From: Yinghuangia aomiensis | Lineage (GTDB): Bacteria; Actinomycetota; Actinomycetes; Streptomycetales; Streptomycetaceae | Length of the DNA stretch: 64,000 nt | NCBI RefSeq assembly: GCF_039542225.1 | Contig: NZ_BAABHS010000040.1 | Span: 1 to 64,000 of the forward strand | Reading direction: 5' to 3' | In this document: piece after piece, positions 8,820 to 21,089 of the stretch | Position numbering within the stretch: the first letter of the stretch is position 1 | Layout of the letters: every line of letters begins with the position of its first letter | The notes under the pieces: model-generated | Told to the model about the DNA's origin: nothing | Database searches by the model: none | Seen by the model: the letters and a program-made list of their open reading frames with translations, nothing else | Position numbers and translations under genes: made by a program

Positions 8820-10724
8820 ATGGCCTACCCCTCGCCGCCTTCGCCGCTGCGCCGCGGCTGGTCCTTGTGGACCCTCGCGCTGCGCAGGGCGCGTGCCGCG
8901 GCGGGGCGGGTCGTCGCGATCTGGCGGCGGTCGATCCAGTTCCGCGTGGTGTCCACCACGCTGGTGCTGTCCGCTGCGGTCATGGTGCTGCTCGGCATCG
9001 TCGTGGTGGGCCAGGTGCAGGGCGGTCTCCTCGACGCGAAGGTGTCGTCGGCGACCGCGCAGGCCCAGGGCGGGTTCCAGGTGGCCCGGCAGCAGGCGTC
9101 CGCGCTGGCCGCCGAGGCCGGGCGCCAGCCTGCCCCGACGGGGACCGGCAGCGCGCCGGACACCGGCGGGTTCGACGTCAAGGACTGGCTGACCGGCCTG
9201 GTCGACCAGCTGTCCAGCGGCGGCAAGGGCCAGTACGACGTGGCCGTGCTCAGCCCCGACGCGACCGCCAACACGCAGGACACCCGCTGGGGCCCGCGCT
9301 CGTCCGGCAACGTGCTCGCCGACCTGAGCGTGCCGCGCGACCTGCGCACCGAAGTCGGGCGGCATTCCGGGGCGGCGTACCAGTTCACCCGGATCGTGCG
9401 CGAGTCGACCGAGCCGGGCGGCGGGCGGACGAGCACCAAGGGCGTGGTCGTCGGCGCGCAGTTGTCGGACCCGCAGGGCAACCACTACCAGCTCTACTAC
9501 TTCTTCCCGTTCACCCCGGAGGAGAAGACGCTCGGGCTGGTACGCGGCACGCTCGCCACGGCGGGCGTGTTCCTGGTGCTGCTGCTCGTGGCGATCGCCG
9601 CGCTGGTCACCCGCCAGGTGGTCACCCCGGTGCGGATGGCCGCCCGGATCGCCGAACGGCTGGCCGCGGGCCGCCTCGAGGAACGCATGAGACCGAACGG
9701 CGAGGACGACCTCGCCCGGCTCGGCTCGTCGTTCAACAAGATGGCGTCCACACTGCAGAACAAGATCCGCCAGCTCGAAGACCTCTCGCGCATGCAGCGC
9801 CGGTTCGTCTCGGACGTGTCGCACGAACTGCGCACACCGCTGACCACCGTGCGGATGGCCGCCGACGTGCTGCACGAGGCGCGCGGCAACTTCGACCCCG
9901 CGGTCTCGCGCTCCGCGGAACTGCTGCAGACCCAGCTCGACCGGTTCGAGGCGCTGCTGTCCGACCTGCTGGAGATCAGCCGGTTCGACGCGGGCGCGGC
10001 CGTTCTGGAATCCGATGCGCTCGACCTGCGCGACCTGGTCGGCCGGGTCGTGGACGCCGCCGAACCGCTCGCCGAGCGCCGCGGCAGCCGCATCGTCGTC
10101 GCCGATCCCGGCCGCCCTTGCGTCGCGGAAGTCGATCCGCGGCGCATCGACCGGGTGCTGCGCAACCTGGTCGTGAACGCCGTCGAGCACGGCGAGGGAC
10201 GCGACGTGGTGGTGACCGTCGGGGTCAACGACGACGCGGTCGCGGTGACCGTGCGCGACTACGGCGTCGGCCTCAAGCCCGGCGAGTCGTCCCTGGTGTT
10301 CAACCGGTTCTGGCGCGCCGACCCGGCCCGCGCCCGCACCACCGGCGGCACCGGCCTCGGCCTGTCGATCGCGCTGGAGGACACCCACCTGCACGGCGGC
10401 TGGCTGCAGGCGTGGGGCGAGCCGGGCGGCGGATCGCAGTTCCGGCTCACGCTGCCGCGCGCACACGGCGGCGAACTGGTCCGCTCGCCGCTGCCGCTGG
10501 AACCGCCCGACTCGCGCGCCAACCGCGGCCTGCACCTGGCCGGGACGCCCTACCGGCGGGCCGGCGGCCCGCCCGGCACCCAGGGGACGGGGACGCCGCC
10601 CGCGGGCCCGCCCGCCTCGAACGGCGGCTCGGCCCGGCCGGGGGACGTGCCGCGCGGACTGCCCGGCGGCGGCGCCCCGGCGACGTACAAGACGTACCCG
10701 ACCAAGGAAGGCGGCGGCCGGTGA
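8820..10724 (+). CDS. mtrB: Sensor histidine kinase MtrB
   Basis: 634 residues from ATG 8820. Membrane helices at about 41-63 and 243-263 flank an extracellular sensor domain. A HAMP linker follows, then the dimerisation/phospho-acceptor box FVSDVSHELRTPLTTVRM (His335) and an HATPase domain with NLVVNAVEHGEG and GTGLGLSIA. The tail from about 575 is Pro/Gly-rich. It phosphorylates MtrA. There is no strong ribosome site, and a start at 8754 overlapping mtrA is possible, so the N-terminus is uncertain. The stop overlaps the lpqB start (GTGA). Confidence 0.95.
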   Translation: MAYPSPPSPLRRGWSLWTLALRRARAAAGRVVAIWRRSIQFRVVSTTLVLSAAVMVLLGIVVVGQVQGGLLDAKVSSATAQAQGGFQVARQQASALAAEAGRQPAPTGTGSAPDTGGFDVKDWLTGLVDQLSSGGKGQYDVAVLSPDATANTQDTRWGPRSSGNVLADLSVPRDLRTEVGRHSGAAYQFTRIVRESTEPGGGRTSTKGVVVGAQLSDPQGNHYQLYYFFPFTPEEKTLGLVRGTLATAGVFLVLLLVAIAALVTRQVVTPVRMAARIAERLAAGRLEERMRPNGEDDLARLGSSFNKMASTLQNKIRQLEDLSRMQRRFVSDVSHELRTPLTTVRMAADVLHEARGNFDPAVSRSAELLQTQLDRFEALLSDLLEISRFDAGAAVLESDALDLRDLVGRVVDAAEPLAERRGSRIVVADPGRPCVAEVDPRRIDRVLRNLVVNAVEHGEGRDVVVTVGVNDDAVAVTVRDYGVGLKPGESSLVFNRFWRADPARARTTGGTGLGLSIALEDTHLHGGWLQAWGEPGGGSQFRLTLPRAHGGELVRSPLPLEPPDSRANRGLHLAGTPYRRAGGPPGTQGTGTPPAGPPASNGGSARPGDVPRGLPGGGAPATYKTYPTKEGGGR

Positions 10725-12523
10725 GCGCCAATCGAGTACCGCGCCGCCCGCACCGCGCGCAGAGCGGGCTCGGCCGCGCCCTGCGCGCCGGGGCCGCCGC
10801 GGCGAGCCTCGTGCTGCTCGGCGCGTGCGCGTCCATGCCCGGCAGCGGCAAGGTCGAGGACGTCACGCGCGGGAACGAGAGCCAGGCCGAGGACCAGCCC
10901 GTACGCGTCTTCGGGGTGCCGCCGCAGCGCGACGAGTCGCCCAAGAACCTCGTCGACGGGTTCCTCGAAGCCGTCACCAGTGACGAGCCCGAGTACCAGA
11001 CCGCGCGCAAGTACCTCACCCCCGAGGCCGCCGCGCGCTGGAACCCGACGTCCGGCATCAAGGTCGTCGAGTCGTTCCCCGGCACCATCTCCCACCCGGT
11101 CGCCCCCGAAGGCGCGGCCGCCACCGTCGTCGACGTCACCGGCCAGCAGGTCGCCTCCGTCGACGGCGAAATGGCCTACCAGCCCTCGCCCGCACAGCTC
11201 GCCGAGACGTTCGAACTGCGCCGCAACGGCGACGGCCAGTGGCGCATCGACAAGCTGCCCGACGGCCTGCTGCTGTCCCGCGCGGACTTCCGGCGCATCT
11301 ACAAGTCGGTCAGCCTCTACTGGTACGCCAGCCCCTGGAACACCCCGCTGCTCGTCCCCGACCCGATATACCTGCGCAGCCGCGTCACCCCCACCACCAC
11401 GCTCGTGGAGAAGCTGCTCAAGGGCCCGACCAAGTGGCTCTCCCCGGTCGTGCGCAGCAGCTTCCCCCTGAACACCTCGCTGGTGGACCGCGCGGTCAAC
11501 GTCGACGACACCGGCGCGGTGAGCATCCAGCTCAGCGACGAAGCCAAGCAGGCCCCCGCGGCCCAGTGCCTGGAGATGGCGTCGCAGGTGCTGTACACGC
11601 TCGGGCAGGTCACCAAGGTCGAGTCCGTCGAGCTGACCACGCACCGCGGCCCCAAGCTGTGCAGCCAGTCCAAGCAGGGCGCCCAGCAGTTCGACCCGGC
11701 GCTGCCGCAGACCACCCCGGTCGGCTACTACGTCGCCAAGGGCGCGGTGAACAGCCTGGCCGCGAACAGCACCCAGCCGGCCCCGCTGCCCGGCCCGTTC
11801 GGCGACGGCTCGCTCAAGCTCAGCGAGATCGCCGTCGCCCGCCAAGGCCGCCAGATAGCCGGGATCGACCAGAGCGACACCACCCTGTACGTCGGCCTCC
11901 TCGACAGCGTCGCCGGGGTCGAGGAGCGCGCCAGGGCCGGCTCCGGCCGCACGTTCCTCAGCCCCACATGGGACGGCCGCGGCGGCCTGTGGACGGTGGA
12001 ACGCAACTCCTCCAGCGGCGCCACCCGCGTGCTGTGGGTCGACAAGGAAGGCACGATCCCGGTCACCCTCGAAGGCTTCGGGGAGAGCAAGGTCACCGGA
12101 TTGCGCATATCCCCGGACGGCACCCGCGCCGCGCTGCTGCTCGACGAACGCCACCTGGTGACAGGCCGGGTCATCCGCGGCGTCGACCCGGTCCGCAAGG
12201 TCGTCTCGACGGTCACCATCGACGCGCCGCGCGTCCTCCTGCCGAACCTGGTGTCCGCCAAATCGGTGTCCTGGAACGGTGCGAACCGCCTGGTCGTCCT
12301 CGGCACCCAGGAGCAGGGCTCGATGCAGCCGCAGTTCGTCGACGTCGACGGCGGCAACACGGTCGGCATCGCCGCGGTGTCCGGCATCGAAGCCATCGCC
12401 GCCCCCGACGGCGCCGACCAGCCGCTGCTCGCCCGCTCCAGCGACCGCAACATCTACCGCCTCGAACCGGGCAACACCTGGAAGGCGATCCGCGAGGGCG
12501 AGTATCCGACGTATCCGGGCTGA
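10721..12523 (+). CDS. lpqB: Lipoprotein LpqB
   Basis: 600 residues. The N-terminus is a lipoprotein signal with lipobox LLGAC; Cys36 would carry the lipid. A GerMN-type domain lies in the middle (LVEKLLKGPTKWLSPVVRSS and following), and the C-terminal half looks like a beta-propeller (LRISPDGTRAALLL, repeated Trp-Asp-type blades). LpqB binds the extracellular domain of MtrB and modulates MtrAB signalling. Start GTG overlaps the mtrB stop, so the three proteins are made together. Confidence 0.95.
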   Translation: MSANRVPRRPHRAQSGLGRALRAGAAAASLVLLGACASMPGSGKVEDVTRGNESQAEDQPVRVFGVPPQRDESPKNLVDGFLEAVTSDEPEYQTARKYLTPEAAARWNPTSGIKVVESFPGTISHPVAPEGAAATVVDVTGQQVASVDGEMAYQPSPAQLAETFELRRNGDGQWRIDKLPDGLLLSRADFRRIYKSVSLYWYASPWNTPLLVPDPIYLRSRVTPTTTLVEKLLKGPTKWLSPVVRSSFPLNTSLVDRAVNVDDTGAVSIQLSDEAKQAPAAQCLEMASQVLYTLGQVTKVESVELTTHRGPKLCSQSKQGAQQFDPALPQTTPVGYYVAKGAVNSLAANSTQPAPLPGPFGDGSLKLSEIAVARQGRQIAGIDQSDTTLYVGLLDSVAGVEERARAGSGRTFLSPTWDGRGGLWTVERNSSSGATRVLWVDKEGTIPVTLEGFGESKVTGLRISPDGTRAALLLDERHLVTGRVIRGVDPVRKVVSTVTIDAPRVLLPNLVSAKSVSWNGANRLVVLGTQEQGSMQPQFVDVDGGNTVGIAAVSGIEAIAAPDGADQPLLARSSDRNIYRLEPGNTWKAIREGEYPTYPG

Positions 12524-12689
12524 CCGACCCGGTCCGTTCCCGCCCACCCCCTTGCCGAGCCGACCGACCGAGCCGGTTCGGCCGGGTGTGCGAACCCGGC
12601 GCCCGCCGCTATACCCGATCCGGCGACACCGGTGTGGCGGAATGCCGAAAAGCGGGTGGAACCGGCTCCCATGCCGCACCGTGGAACGC

Positions 12690-13661
12690 ATGCGGCACGA
12701 CGAGAACGCCGAGCGGCGACCGTGGGCGCGCCCCCTGCGCCGACTCACCACCACCTGGGGTGACCTCGTCCTGCCCGCCTCGTGTGCCGGGTGCGGCCGG
12801 CCGGGTACGGCCGTGTGCGCCCGGTGCCGGGCCTACCTGCAATGCCCGCCGCACCTCGTGTCCCCGGAACCCGCGCCGCCCGGCCTGCCGCCGGTCGCCG
12901 CCGCGGCCGTGTACGAGGACCCGGTCCGGGCCCTGCTCATCGCCCACAAGGAACGCGGCGCCTACGCCGCCACCGCCCCGCTCGGCGACGCCCTCGCGGC
13001 CGCCGTCGCCACAGTCGTCGCGGTCCTGCCCGCGGCCCGCCGCCCTGTGCCGGTCGTGCTGGTGCCCGTCCCGTCGGCCCGCCGCGCCGTGCGCGCCCGT
13101 GGCCGCGACAGCACCCGCGCCCTGGCCTTGCGCGCCGCCCGCACACTCCGCGCCCGCGGCGTGCCCGCCCGCGTTTGCCCAGCCCTGCACCATGCCCGGC
13201 CGGTCGCCGACCAAACCGGTCTCACGGCCCGTGAACGTGCGGTGAACGTCACCGGAGCACTCGGTGTTTCCAGCAGGTTGGCACCCCTATTTGAGGGCAT
13301 TAGTGTGGTGATCGTCGACGATCTCGTGACCACCGGGGCGAGTCTCGCGGAAGCGACCCGCGCGGCCGGTTCCGTGGGCGGACGGGTGATCGGAGCGGCC
13401 GTGGTGGCCGCGACCGCCCGGCGCCCGCACCGGGAAGCGAGTGGTCGGGACCCGAGTCCATCGGCGGTCGCTGAGGCGTTCGACCAGCTCGGCCGGACGG
13501 GCGGACAGCCCCACCGGCGTGGCGCAATGGATGGAGTTCTGCGTGGACATTGTCGTCAAGGGCCGAAAGACGGAGGTTCCCGAGCGGTTCCGCAAGCACT
13601 GCGTCGAGAAGCTGGACAAGGTCCGCAAGCTCGACGGCCGCGTGATCAGCGTCGACCTTGA
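12690..13661 (+). CDS. comF: ComF family phosphoribosyltransferase-like protein with out-of-phase C-terminal overlap
   Basis: 323 residues from ATG 12690; GTG 12681 is also in frame. A zinc-finger-like start has Cys32, Cys35, Cys43 and Cys46 (CAGC and CARC). The PRTase domain follows, with VLVPVPSARRAVRARGRD and the PRPP-binding loop VVIVDDLVTTGASL. ComF proteins are linked to DNA uptake in competent bacteria; in actinobacteria the role is unknown. The conserved part ends near residue 245. The last about 78 residues are Arg/Gly-rich and are read out of frame through the start of hpf, so the natural 3' end may be shorter or frameshifted. Confidence 0.85.
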   Translation: MRHDENAERRPWARPLRRLTTTWGDLVLPASCAGCGRPGTAVCARCRAYLQCPPHLVSPEPAPPGLPPVAAAAVYEDPVRALLIAHKERGAYAATAPLGDALAAAVATVVAVLPAARRPVPVVLVPVPSARRAVRARGRDSTRALALRAARTLRARGVPARVCPALHHARPVADQTGLTARERAVNVTGALGVSSRLAPLFEGISVVIVDDLVTTGASLAEATRAAGSVGGRVIGAAVVAATARRPHREASGRDPSPSAVAEAFDQLGRTGGQPHRRGAMDGVLRGHCRQGPKDGGSRAVPQALRREAGQGPQARRPRDQRRP

Positions 13662-14226
13662 GGTCTCCAAGGAGCGCAACCCGCGGATGGCGGACCGTTC
13701 GGACCGCGTGGAGATCACGCTGCGGAGCAAAGGGCCGGTCGTCCGGGCGGAGGCAGCAGCCACGGACCCGTACGCCGCGCTCGACCTCGCGATGTCAAAG
13801 CTGGAGGCACAGTTGCGCAAGGCTGCCGACCGGCGTCGCGTCCACCGGGGGCACCACGCCCCCATGTCCACGGGTGCGGCCACCGCGGAACTGAACGGAA
13901 GCACGATGGTCGGCGGGTCCCAGGTGGCCACGGCCGAGGAGCTGGACGAGTTGGCCGGCGTGAACGGCATGAACGGCAAGCGGATGGCCGGCCCCATCCA
14001 GGTCGACGGCGACGGCCCGCTGGTGGTGCGCGAGAAGGTGCACACCGCCCCGCCGATGACGTTGGAGACGGCGCTCTACGAGATGGAGCTGGTCGGGCAC
14101 GACTTCTACTTGTTCGTGGACAAGGACTCGGCGCTGCCGAGCGTGGTCTACCGGCGCCGCGGCTACGACTACGGCGTCATGCATCTGCAGACCGGCGACC
14201 CCGACCTGGAGATGGACGAGGCGTGA
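13543..14226 (+). CDS. hpf: Long ribosome hibernation promoting factor
   Basis: 227 residues. The N-terminal domain (MDIVVKGRKTEVPERFRKH to about residue 100) binds the 30S subunit. A variable linker follows, then the C-terminal dimerisation domain ending in YRRRGYDYGVMHL, typical of long HPF proteins that pair 70S ribosomes into 100S dimers in stationary phase. I chose GTG 13543 because GGAG lies six bases before it and the protein then starts as in Streptomyces; ATG 13531 would add four residues. The gene begins inside the end of comF. A terminator follows. Confidence 0.95.
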   Translation: MDIVVKGRKTEVPERFRKHCVEKLDKVRKLDGRVISVDLEVSKERNPRMADRSDRVEITLRSKGPVVRAEAAATDPYAALDLAMSKLEAQLRKAADRRRVHRGHHAPMSTGAATAELNGSTMVGGSQVATAEELDELAGVNGMNGKRMAGPIQVDGDGPLVVREKVHTAPPMTLETALYEMELVGHDFYLFVDKDSALPSVVYRRRGYDYGVMHLQTGDPDLEMDEA

Positions 14227-14293
14227 CGCGGTGACCGGGGTGACCGGGTGAGTGACCTCCCCGGCCGCCCGGGTTTCCCCGTCGGGAACCGAC

Positions 14294-14329
14294 GCCCGCC
14301 GCCCCGCCCCGCGGGGCGGCGGGCATTTT
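14294..14329 (+). terminator. Terminator after hpf
   Basis: A perfect 14-bp GC stem (14294-14307 with 14311-14324) with a CCC loop is followed by ATTTTC. It closes the mtrA-hpf transcription block. Confidence 0.85.
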
Positions 14330-14448
14330 CGCGGGCGCATTCGGGCCGTAACCGGGCAATCGACGCGAGGGGGCATTGCGGCGTGGCGATGACGTGGGAT
14401 GCTGGAGCGGACACGGAGCGTACCGGGTCGGCCGAGGGGGAGCACACG

Positions 14449-15159
14449 GTGGGCGCACAGCACGTCCCAGGCGGCAGCACCGCGGACGGCTCGCACGCGG
14501 AGCCGATCCGGGTCCTCGTCGTGGACGACCACGCGCTGTTCCGGCGCGGCCTGGAGATCGTGCTCGCCGCCGAGCCCGACATCGAGGTGGTCGGCGAGGC
14601 GGGCGACGGTGCCGAGGCGGTCGACGCCGCACAGGACCTGCTCCCGGACATCGTCCTGCTGGACGTGCGGATGCCCCGGCGCGGCGGTATCGAGGCGTGC
14701 ACCGCGATCAAGGAAGTCGCGCCCAGCGCCCGCATCATCATGCTGACGATGAGCGACGACGAAGCCGACCTGTACGACGCCATCAAGGCGGGCGCGACCG
14801 GCTACCTGCTCAAGGAGATATCGACGGACGAGGTGGCCACCGCCATCCGCGCGGTCGCCGACGGCCAGTCGCAGATCAGCCCGTCGATGGCGGCGAAGCT
14901 GCTGACCGAGTTCAAGTCGATGATCCAGCGCGACGACGAGCGGCGGCTGGTCCCCGCACCGCGGCTGACCGACCGCGAGGTCGAGGTGCTGCGGCTGGTG
15001 GCCACCGGCAAGAACAACCGGGACATCGCCAAGCAGCTGTTCATCAGCGAGAACACGGTGAAGAACCACGTCCGCAACATCCTGGAGAAGCTGCAGCTGC
15101 ACTCGCGGATGGAAGCCGTGGTGTACGCGGTGCGGGAGAAGATCCTGGAGATCCACTGA
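14449..15159 (+). CDS. NarL/FixJ-type response regulator
   Basis: 236 residues. The receiver domain has VVDDHALFRRGLEIVL and the acceptor Asp in DIVLLDVRMPRRGGIEA. The LuxR-type helix-turn-helix is LTDREVEVLRLVATGKNNRD followed by IAKQLFISENTVKNHVRNIL. It is strongly like the regulator found at this place in Streptomyces (between hpf and secA). No sensor kinase lies beside it, so it is an orphan by position. GTG 14449 was chosen because GAGGGGGAG stands six bases before it; upstream starts at 14383 or 14389 lack such a site. Target genes unknown. Confidence 0.92.
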   Translation: MGAQHVPGGSTADGSHAEPIRVLVVDDHALFRRGLEIVLAAEPDIEVVGEAGDGAEAVDAAQDLLPDIVLLDVRMPRRGGIEACTAIKEVAPSARIIMLTMSDDEADLYDAIKAGATGYLLKEISTDEVATAIRAVADGQSQISPSMAAKLLTEFKSMIQRDDERRLVPAPRLTDREVEVLRLVATGKNNRDIAKQLFISENTVKNHVRNILEKLQLHSRMEAVVYAVREKILEIH

Positions 15160-15183
15160 CGCTGCCGGACGGCGGGTCTCTGG

Positions 15184-16392
15184 TCAGGCGAGCAGCGCGG
15201 CGAGCGGGGCGCGTGCCGCCTCCGGGCTGACCAGCTCCAGGCGGACGCTGTCGCAGCGGACCCAGGACGCGGCTTCGCGCAGCGCGGCCGCCATCGCGTC
15301 CAGCGCCTTCTCGGACACGCGCGGGGACGCGAACGACAACTGCCGGGCGACGAGGGTGCGTCCGTCGCGGGCCGGGTCGACGCGGCCGATCAGCTTGCCG
15401 CCGGCGAGCAGCGGCATCGTGAAGTAGCCGTGCTGCCGCTTGGCTTTGGGGACGTACGCCTCGAGCCGGTGTTCGAAGCCGAACACGCGCGCGGTCCGCG
15501 GCCGGTCCCAGATCAGCGAGTCGAACGGCGACAGCAGCGTGGTGCGGTGCCGCCCGCGCGCCGGGCTCGCCAGTTCGGCGGGGTGCACCCACGCCGGGGC
15601 GGCCGTGCCGGTGCGGCCGGCGGACGGTCTGCCCCAGCCCTCGACCAGCACCGGGACCAGGGGGGTCGCCGGCAGCACGGACTCGACCTGCTCGCGGGTG
15701 AGGCGGTACTGGTCCATCAGGTCCGCGGTGGTGGCCACGCCGAGCTGGCGGCCGGCCTCGGCCACCAGGTTGCGGACGCACTGCTCGTCGGTGCGGTCGT
15801 CGCCCGTGTACTGCGCCGGGATGGCGCGTTCGGGCAGGTCGTAGACCCGTTTCCAGCCGCGGCGCTGCACGCAGACCACGTCGCCGAAGGACAGCGCGCG
15901 CTCGACGGCGATCTTGGTCTCCGACCAGTCCCACCACTCGCCCTTGTTCTTGGCCCCGCCCAGTTCGGTGGCGGTGAGGGAGCCCTCGGCGCGCAGCCGG
16001 TCCAGGACGCCGTCGTGCGCCTCGTCCGAGATCGGGTGCCCCGACCACAGGTGGCCGCGCTTGCGGTAGTGGCGGCGGCGGAACGCGAAGTCCGGCCACG
16101 ACGACACGGGCAGCACGCACGCGGCGTGCGACCAGTACTCGAACGTGCCGGTGCCCGACCAGTAGGCCGACTCGACGGCTTGGCGCCCTATCGCGCCGAG
16201 GCGGGCGTACGGCACCAACTCGTGCGAACGCGCCAGCGTCGAGATCGTGTCCAGTTGCACCGCGCCGAGCCGGCCGAGGACGCCGCGCACCCCGGTGCGC
16301 CGCTCGACCGCGCCGAGCAGGCCCTGGGCCCGCAGCACGATCTTGCGTGCGTCGTCGGCGGTGAGCGTGGCGGCGGGGGACGGAACGGTCAT
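15184..16392 (-). CDS. AlkX/YcaQ-type DNA glycosylase (winged-helix, crosslink repair family)
   Basis: 402 residues of the HTH_42 family. Landmarks are LGAVQLDTISTLARSHELV (about residues 44-62), FEYWSHAACVLP, RRHYRKRGHLWSG and LLSPFDSLIWDRPRTARVFG. Members remove alkylated bases and unhook interstrand crosslinks. The catalytic motif here is Gln-Leu-Asp, which places it with the broad-specificity AlkX/YcaQ group rather than the AlkZ self-resistance group, whose motif is Gln-x-Gln. It lies 46 bases after a GNAT gene on the same strand and converges on the regulator with 24 bases between stops. Confidence 0.88.
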   Translation of the reverse strand: MTVPSPAATLTADDARKIVLRAQGLLGAVERRTGVRGVLGRLGAVQLDTISTLARSHELVPYARLGAIGRQAVESAYWSGTGTFEYWSHAACVLPVSSWPDFAFRRRHYRKRGHLWSGHPISDEAHDGVLDRLRAEGSLTATELGGAKNKGEWWDWSETKIAVERALSFGDVVCVQRRGWKRVYDLPERAIPAQYTGDDRTDEQCVRNLVAEAGRQLGVATTADLMDQYRLTREQVESVLPATPLVPVLVEGWGRPSAGRTGTAAPAWVHPAELASPARGRHRTTLLSPFDSLIWDRPRTARVFGFEHRLEAYVPKAKRQHGYFTMPLLAGGKLIGRVDPARDGRTLVARQLSFASPRVSEKALDAMAAALREAASWVRCDSVRLELVSPEAARAPLAALLA

Positions 16393-16438
16393 GGACAACA
16401 CCTTAGAACAAGTGTTCGCCTGCGAGCCCTGGCTTGCG

Positions 16439-16999
16439 TTATTCGGGCAGCGGCGGGTCGGTGGCCAAGCGCGCGTGCACGTGCTCGTCGGTGAAAACGC
16501 CTTCGCGGTCCGGGAAGGCATCCCGCATCACGCCTTCGAGTGCAAAACCGGCGCGTCGCGCGACCGCGCAGGACGCCTCGTTGGGGGCCGCGTGGAACAG
16601 CGCGATCCGGTGCAGGCCGAGTGCGCCGAACGCCCAGCGCGAGGCCGCGTTCACCCCGTGCACCGCTATGCCGCGGCGGCGGGCGTGCGGGCGCACCCAG
16701 TAGCCGACGTCCGCGGTGCGGTAGGAGAGGTCGATGTGCTGGACGCTGATGTCCGCGTAGACCTCGCCCGTCACCGCGTCCATGAGGGCGAACGACGCGT
16801 GGTTGCCCTCCTCCCAGAACCCGATGCGGCGGCTGAGCCACACCTCCGGATCGGTCCGGTGCGCGGGCGGCGGATCGGTCGGCGGCGGCATCCAGCGCCA
16901 AGCCAGGGGATCGGTGACCAGCTCGCGCGCGACATCCAGGTCCTGAGCCGTCCACGGGCGCAGTTGGTACTTGCCGGCGGCAATCTCCACGGGTTCCAT
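16439..16999 (-). CDS. GNAT family N-acetyltransferase (RimJ/RimL type)
   Basis: 186 residues. The acetyl-CoA region reads DVGYWVRPHARRRGIAVHGV and the distal part ALGLHRIALFHAAPNEAS followed by CAVARRAGFALEGVMRDA, as in RimJ/RimL-like enzymes that acetylate protein N-termini or small amines. The substrate cannot be told. It is divergent from secA (141 bases apart) and probably cotranscribed with the downstream glycosylase gene. Confidence 0.9.
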   Translation of the reverse strand: MEPVEIAAGKYQLRPWTAQDLDVARELVTDPLAWRWMPPPTDPPPAHRTDPEVWLSRRIGFWEEGNHASFALMDAVTGEVYADISVQHIDLSYRTADVGYWVRPHARRRGIAVHGVNAASRWAFGALGLHRIALFHAAPNEASCAVARRAGFALEGVMRDAFPDREGVFTDEHVHARLATDPPLPE

Positions 17000-17140
17000 C
17001 CCGGCATTGTGCCCCGGTCGGCCGCGTGCCTCCCGGTGGGTTGCGTCCTCGCATACCATGGGCGCATCGGCGGGACGGGCCCCGCCGTGCCGTCCGCCAA
17101 AAAGGCGGATGGGCGCCGTCCGGCAGGGAGCGACCACAGC

Positions 17141-19903
<2,763 letters not shown>

Positions 19904-19918
19904 CCCGCACACCGCTGA

Positions 19919-19956
19919 CGAACGCCCGCCGGTTCTCCGGCGGGCGTTCGGCGTTT
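19919..19956 (+). terminator. Terminator after secA
   Basis: A perfect 14-bp stem (19919-19932 with 19937-19950) with a TTCT loop is followed by GCGTTT. It starts 15 bases after the secA stop codon. The remaining bases to 20209 show no gene. Confidence 0.88.
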
Positions 19957-20209
19957 CGGGGGCTTCGGAGTGGTGCCGGGCCGCCGGGAAGGCTACGCGC
20001 CGGTTGGAGCGTGCCCGAGGGTCCGGGTGGGGTTCCGGACAAGGGCCTCGGCCTCGCGGGGGCTGAGCGGGGCTTGAGCGGGCTTGCAGGCGGCTTGGTG
20101 GTCGGTGGGACCGGGCGGTGGCCGCACGGGCCGGGGCGGCCCGTTCGTGAGGTGGCCTATGCCTTGCCCCGAGCCCGGTTGCCAGGTGGGCTCGGGGCGG
20201 AGGTGGCGG

Positions 20210-20758
20210 CTACTTGTACTGGAACGCTGTGCAGATCCAGGTCGGGGGGTTTTCGGGGCGGGTTCGGGAGGGGGTGTGGTCGAGGCGGAGGGCGATGGCC
20301 TGGTCGCGGTCGGGGCCGGTGAGGGTGAGGCGGAGGTAGCCCTCGGCGGTGGTGGGGGTGGGGGCTGTGGCGTTGGCGGCGGCGAGGGTGATGCCGGTGA
20401 CGGCGTGGTGGCGGAGGTCGTCGCGGAGGGCGGCGATGGTGGCCCGGACCGCGTGGGTGGTGTGCGGGGTGAGGCGTTGCAGCGGGCAGCGGCCGGTGAG
20501 GACGCCGGTGAGCACGCGGGCGAAGCCGCGGACGCGGCGGCGGGCCTGCCGGGCCGCGCCGGGTGCGGCGGCGGGGGCGCGTTCGTCGGGGCCGACGAGG
20601 CGCAGGTGGCGCGGGCGCGCCGGTGCGGGGACCCGCGCGCGGGGTGCCGGCGGCGGGCCGGGCGGGTCGTACGCGGGCTCGGTGCCGGGTGCCGGGACGA
20701 GCCGCAGGCGCGGCAGCGGGCGGGCGTCGTCGAGTCTGCGGGCGGCGGACGGTGCCAT
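20210..20758 (-). CDS. Rv3235-family protein
   Basis: 182 residues. A Pro/Arg-rich N-terminal half (to about 85) is followed by a conserved C-terminal domain with FARVLTGVLTGRCPLQRL and YLRLTLTGPDRDQAIALRL, the pattern of the Rv3235 family found downstream of secA in actinobacteria. Function unknown; no membrane segment or signal peptide is visible. It converges on secA. Upstream, 20759-21089 is a gene-less divergent promoter region. Confidence 0.8.
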   Translation of the reverse strand: MAPSAARRLDDARPLPRLRLVPAPGTEPAYDPPGPPPAPRARVPAPARPRHLRLVGPDERAPAAAPGAARQARRRVRGFARVLTGVLTGRCPLQRLTPHTTHAVRATIAALRDDLRHHAVTGITLAAANATAPTPTTAEGYLRLTLTGPDRDQAIALRLDHTPSRTRPENPPTWICTAFQYK

Positions 20759-21089
20759 GGTTCTTCTCCCCGTTGGCGTCGGTGGCGCGGGGGGAGCGAC
20801 GCGGTCGTCCCCCGAGCGCCGCGATGGGGGCCAGGGGTATCGGCCGCGCCGAAAGCGCGTCAAACGACGCGTCGGCGAGGGGCGTCACCCTTCCGGGCTG
20901 CGCGCGCCGGGTGGTGTGCGCCGGGATCAATCGGGCGAAAGGTCAGCTAACGGCCGTCGCCGCAGCGGGTGCCTCGATCGGGTGTCGGAGCGGGTACTCG
21001 TACGATGCTCTGCGGCCGCTCACGCGGTCGGCCGCCGGTTTTCATCCGTACGGGCCCGCCCGCGGCCCCGCCCACCGCAGGAGTCCCCG
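20759..21089. other. Divergent intergenic region
   Basis: 331 bases between the Rv3235-family gene and the DUF6912 gene. It has no gene-like reading frame. The only clear signal is GGAG at 21080-21083, the ribosome site of the rightward gene. Confidence 0.4.

Noticed and set aside
15184..16392. Self-resistance glycosylase of a natural-product cluster
   Set aside because: The catalytic motif is Gln-Leu-Asp, as in the housekeeping AlkX/YcaQ group, and no biosynthetic genes are near.
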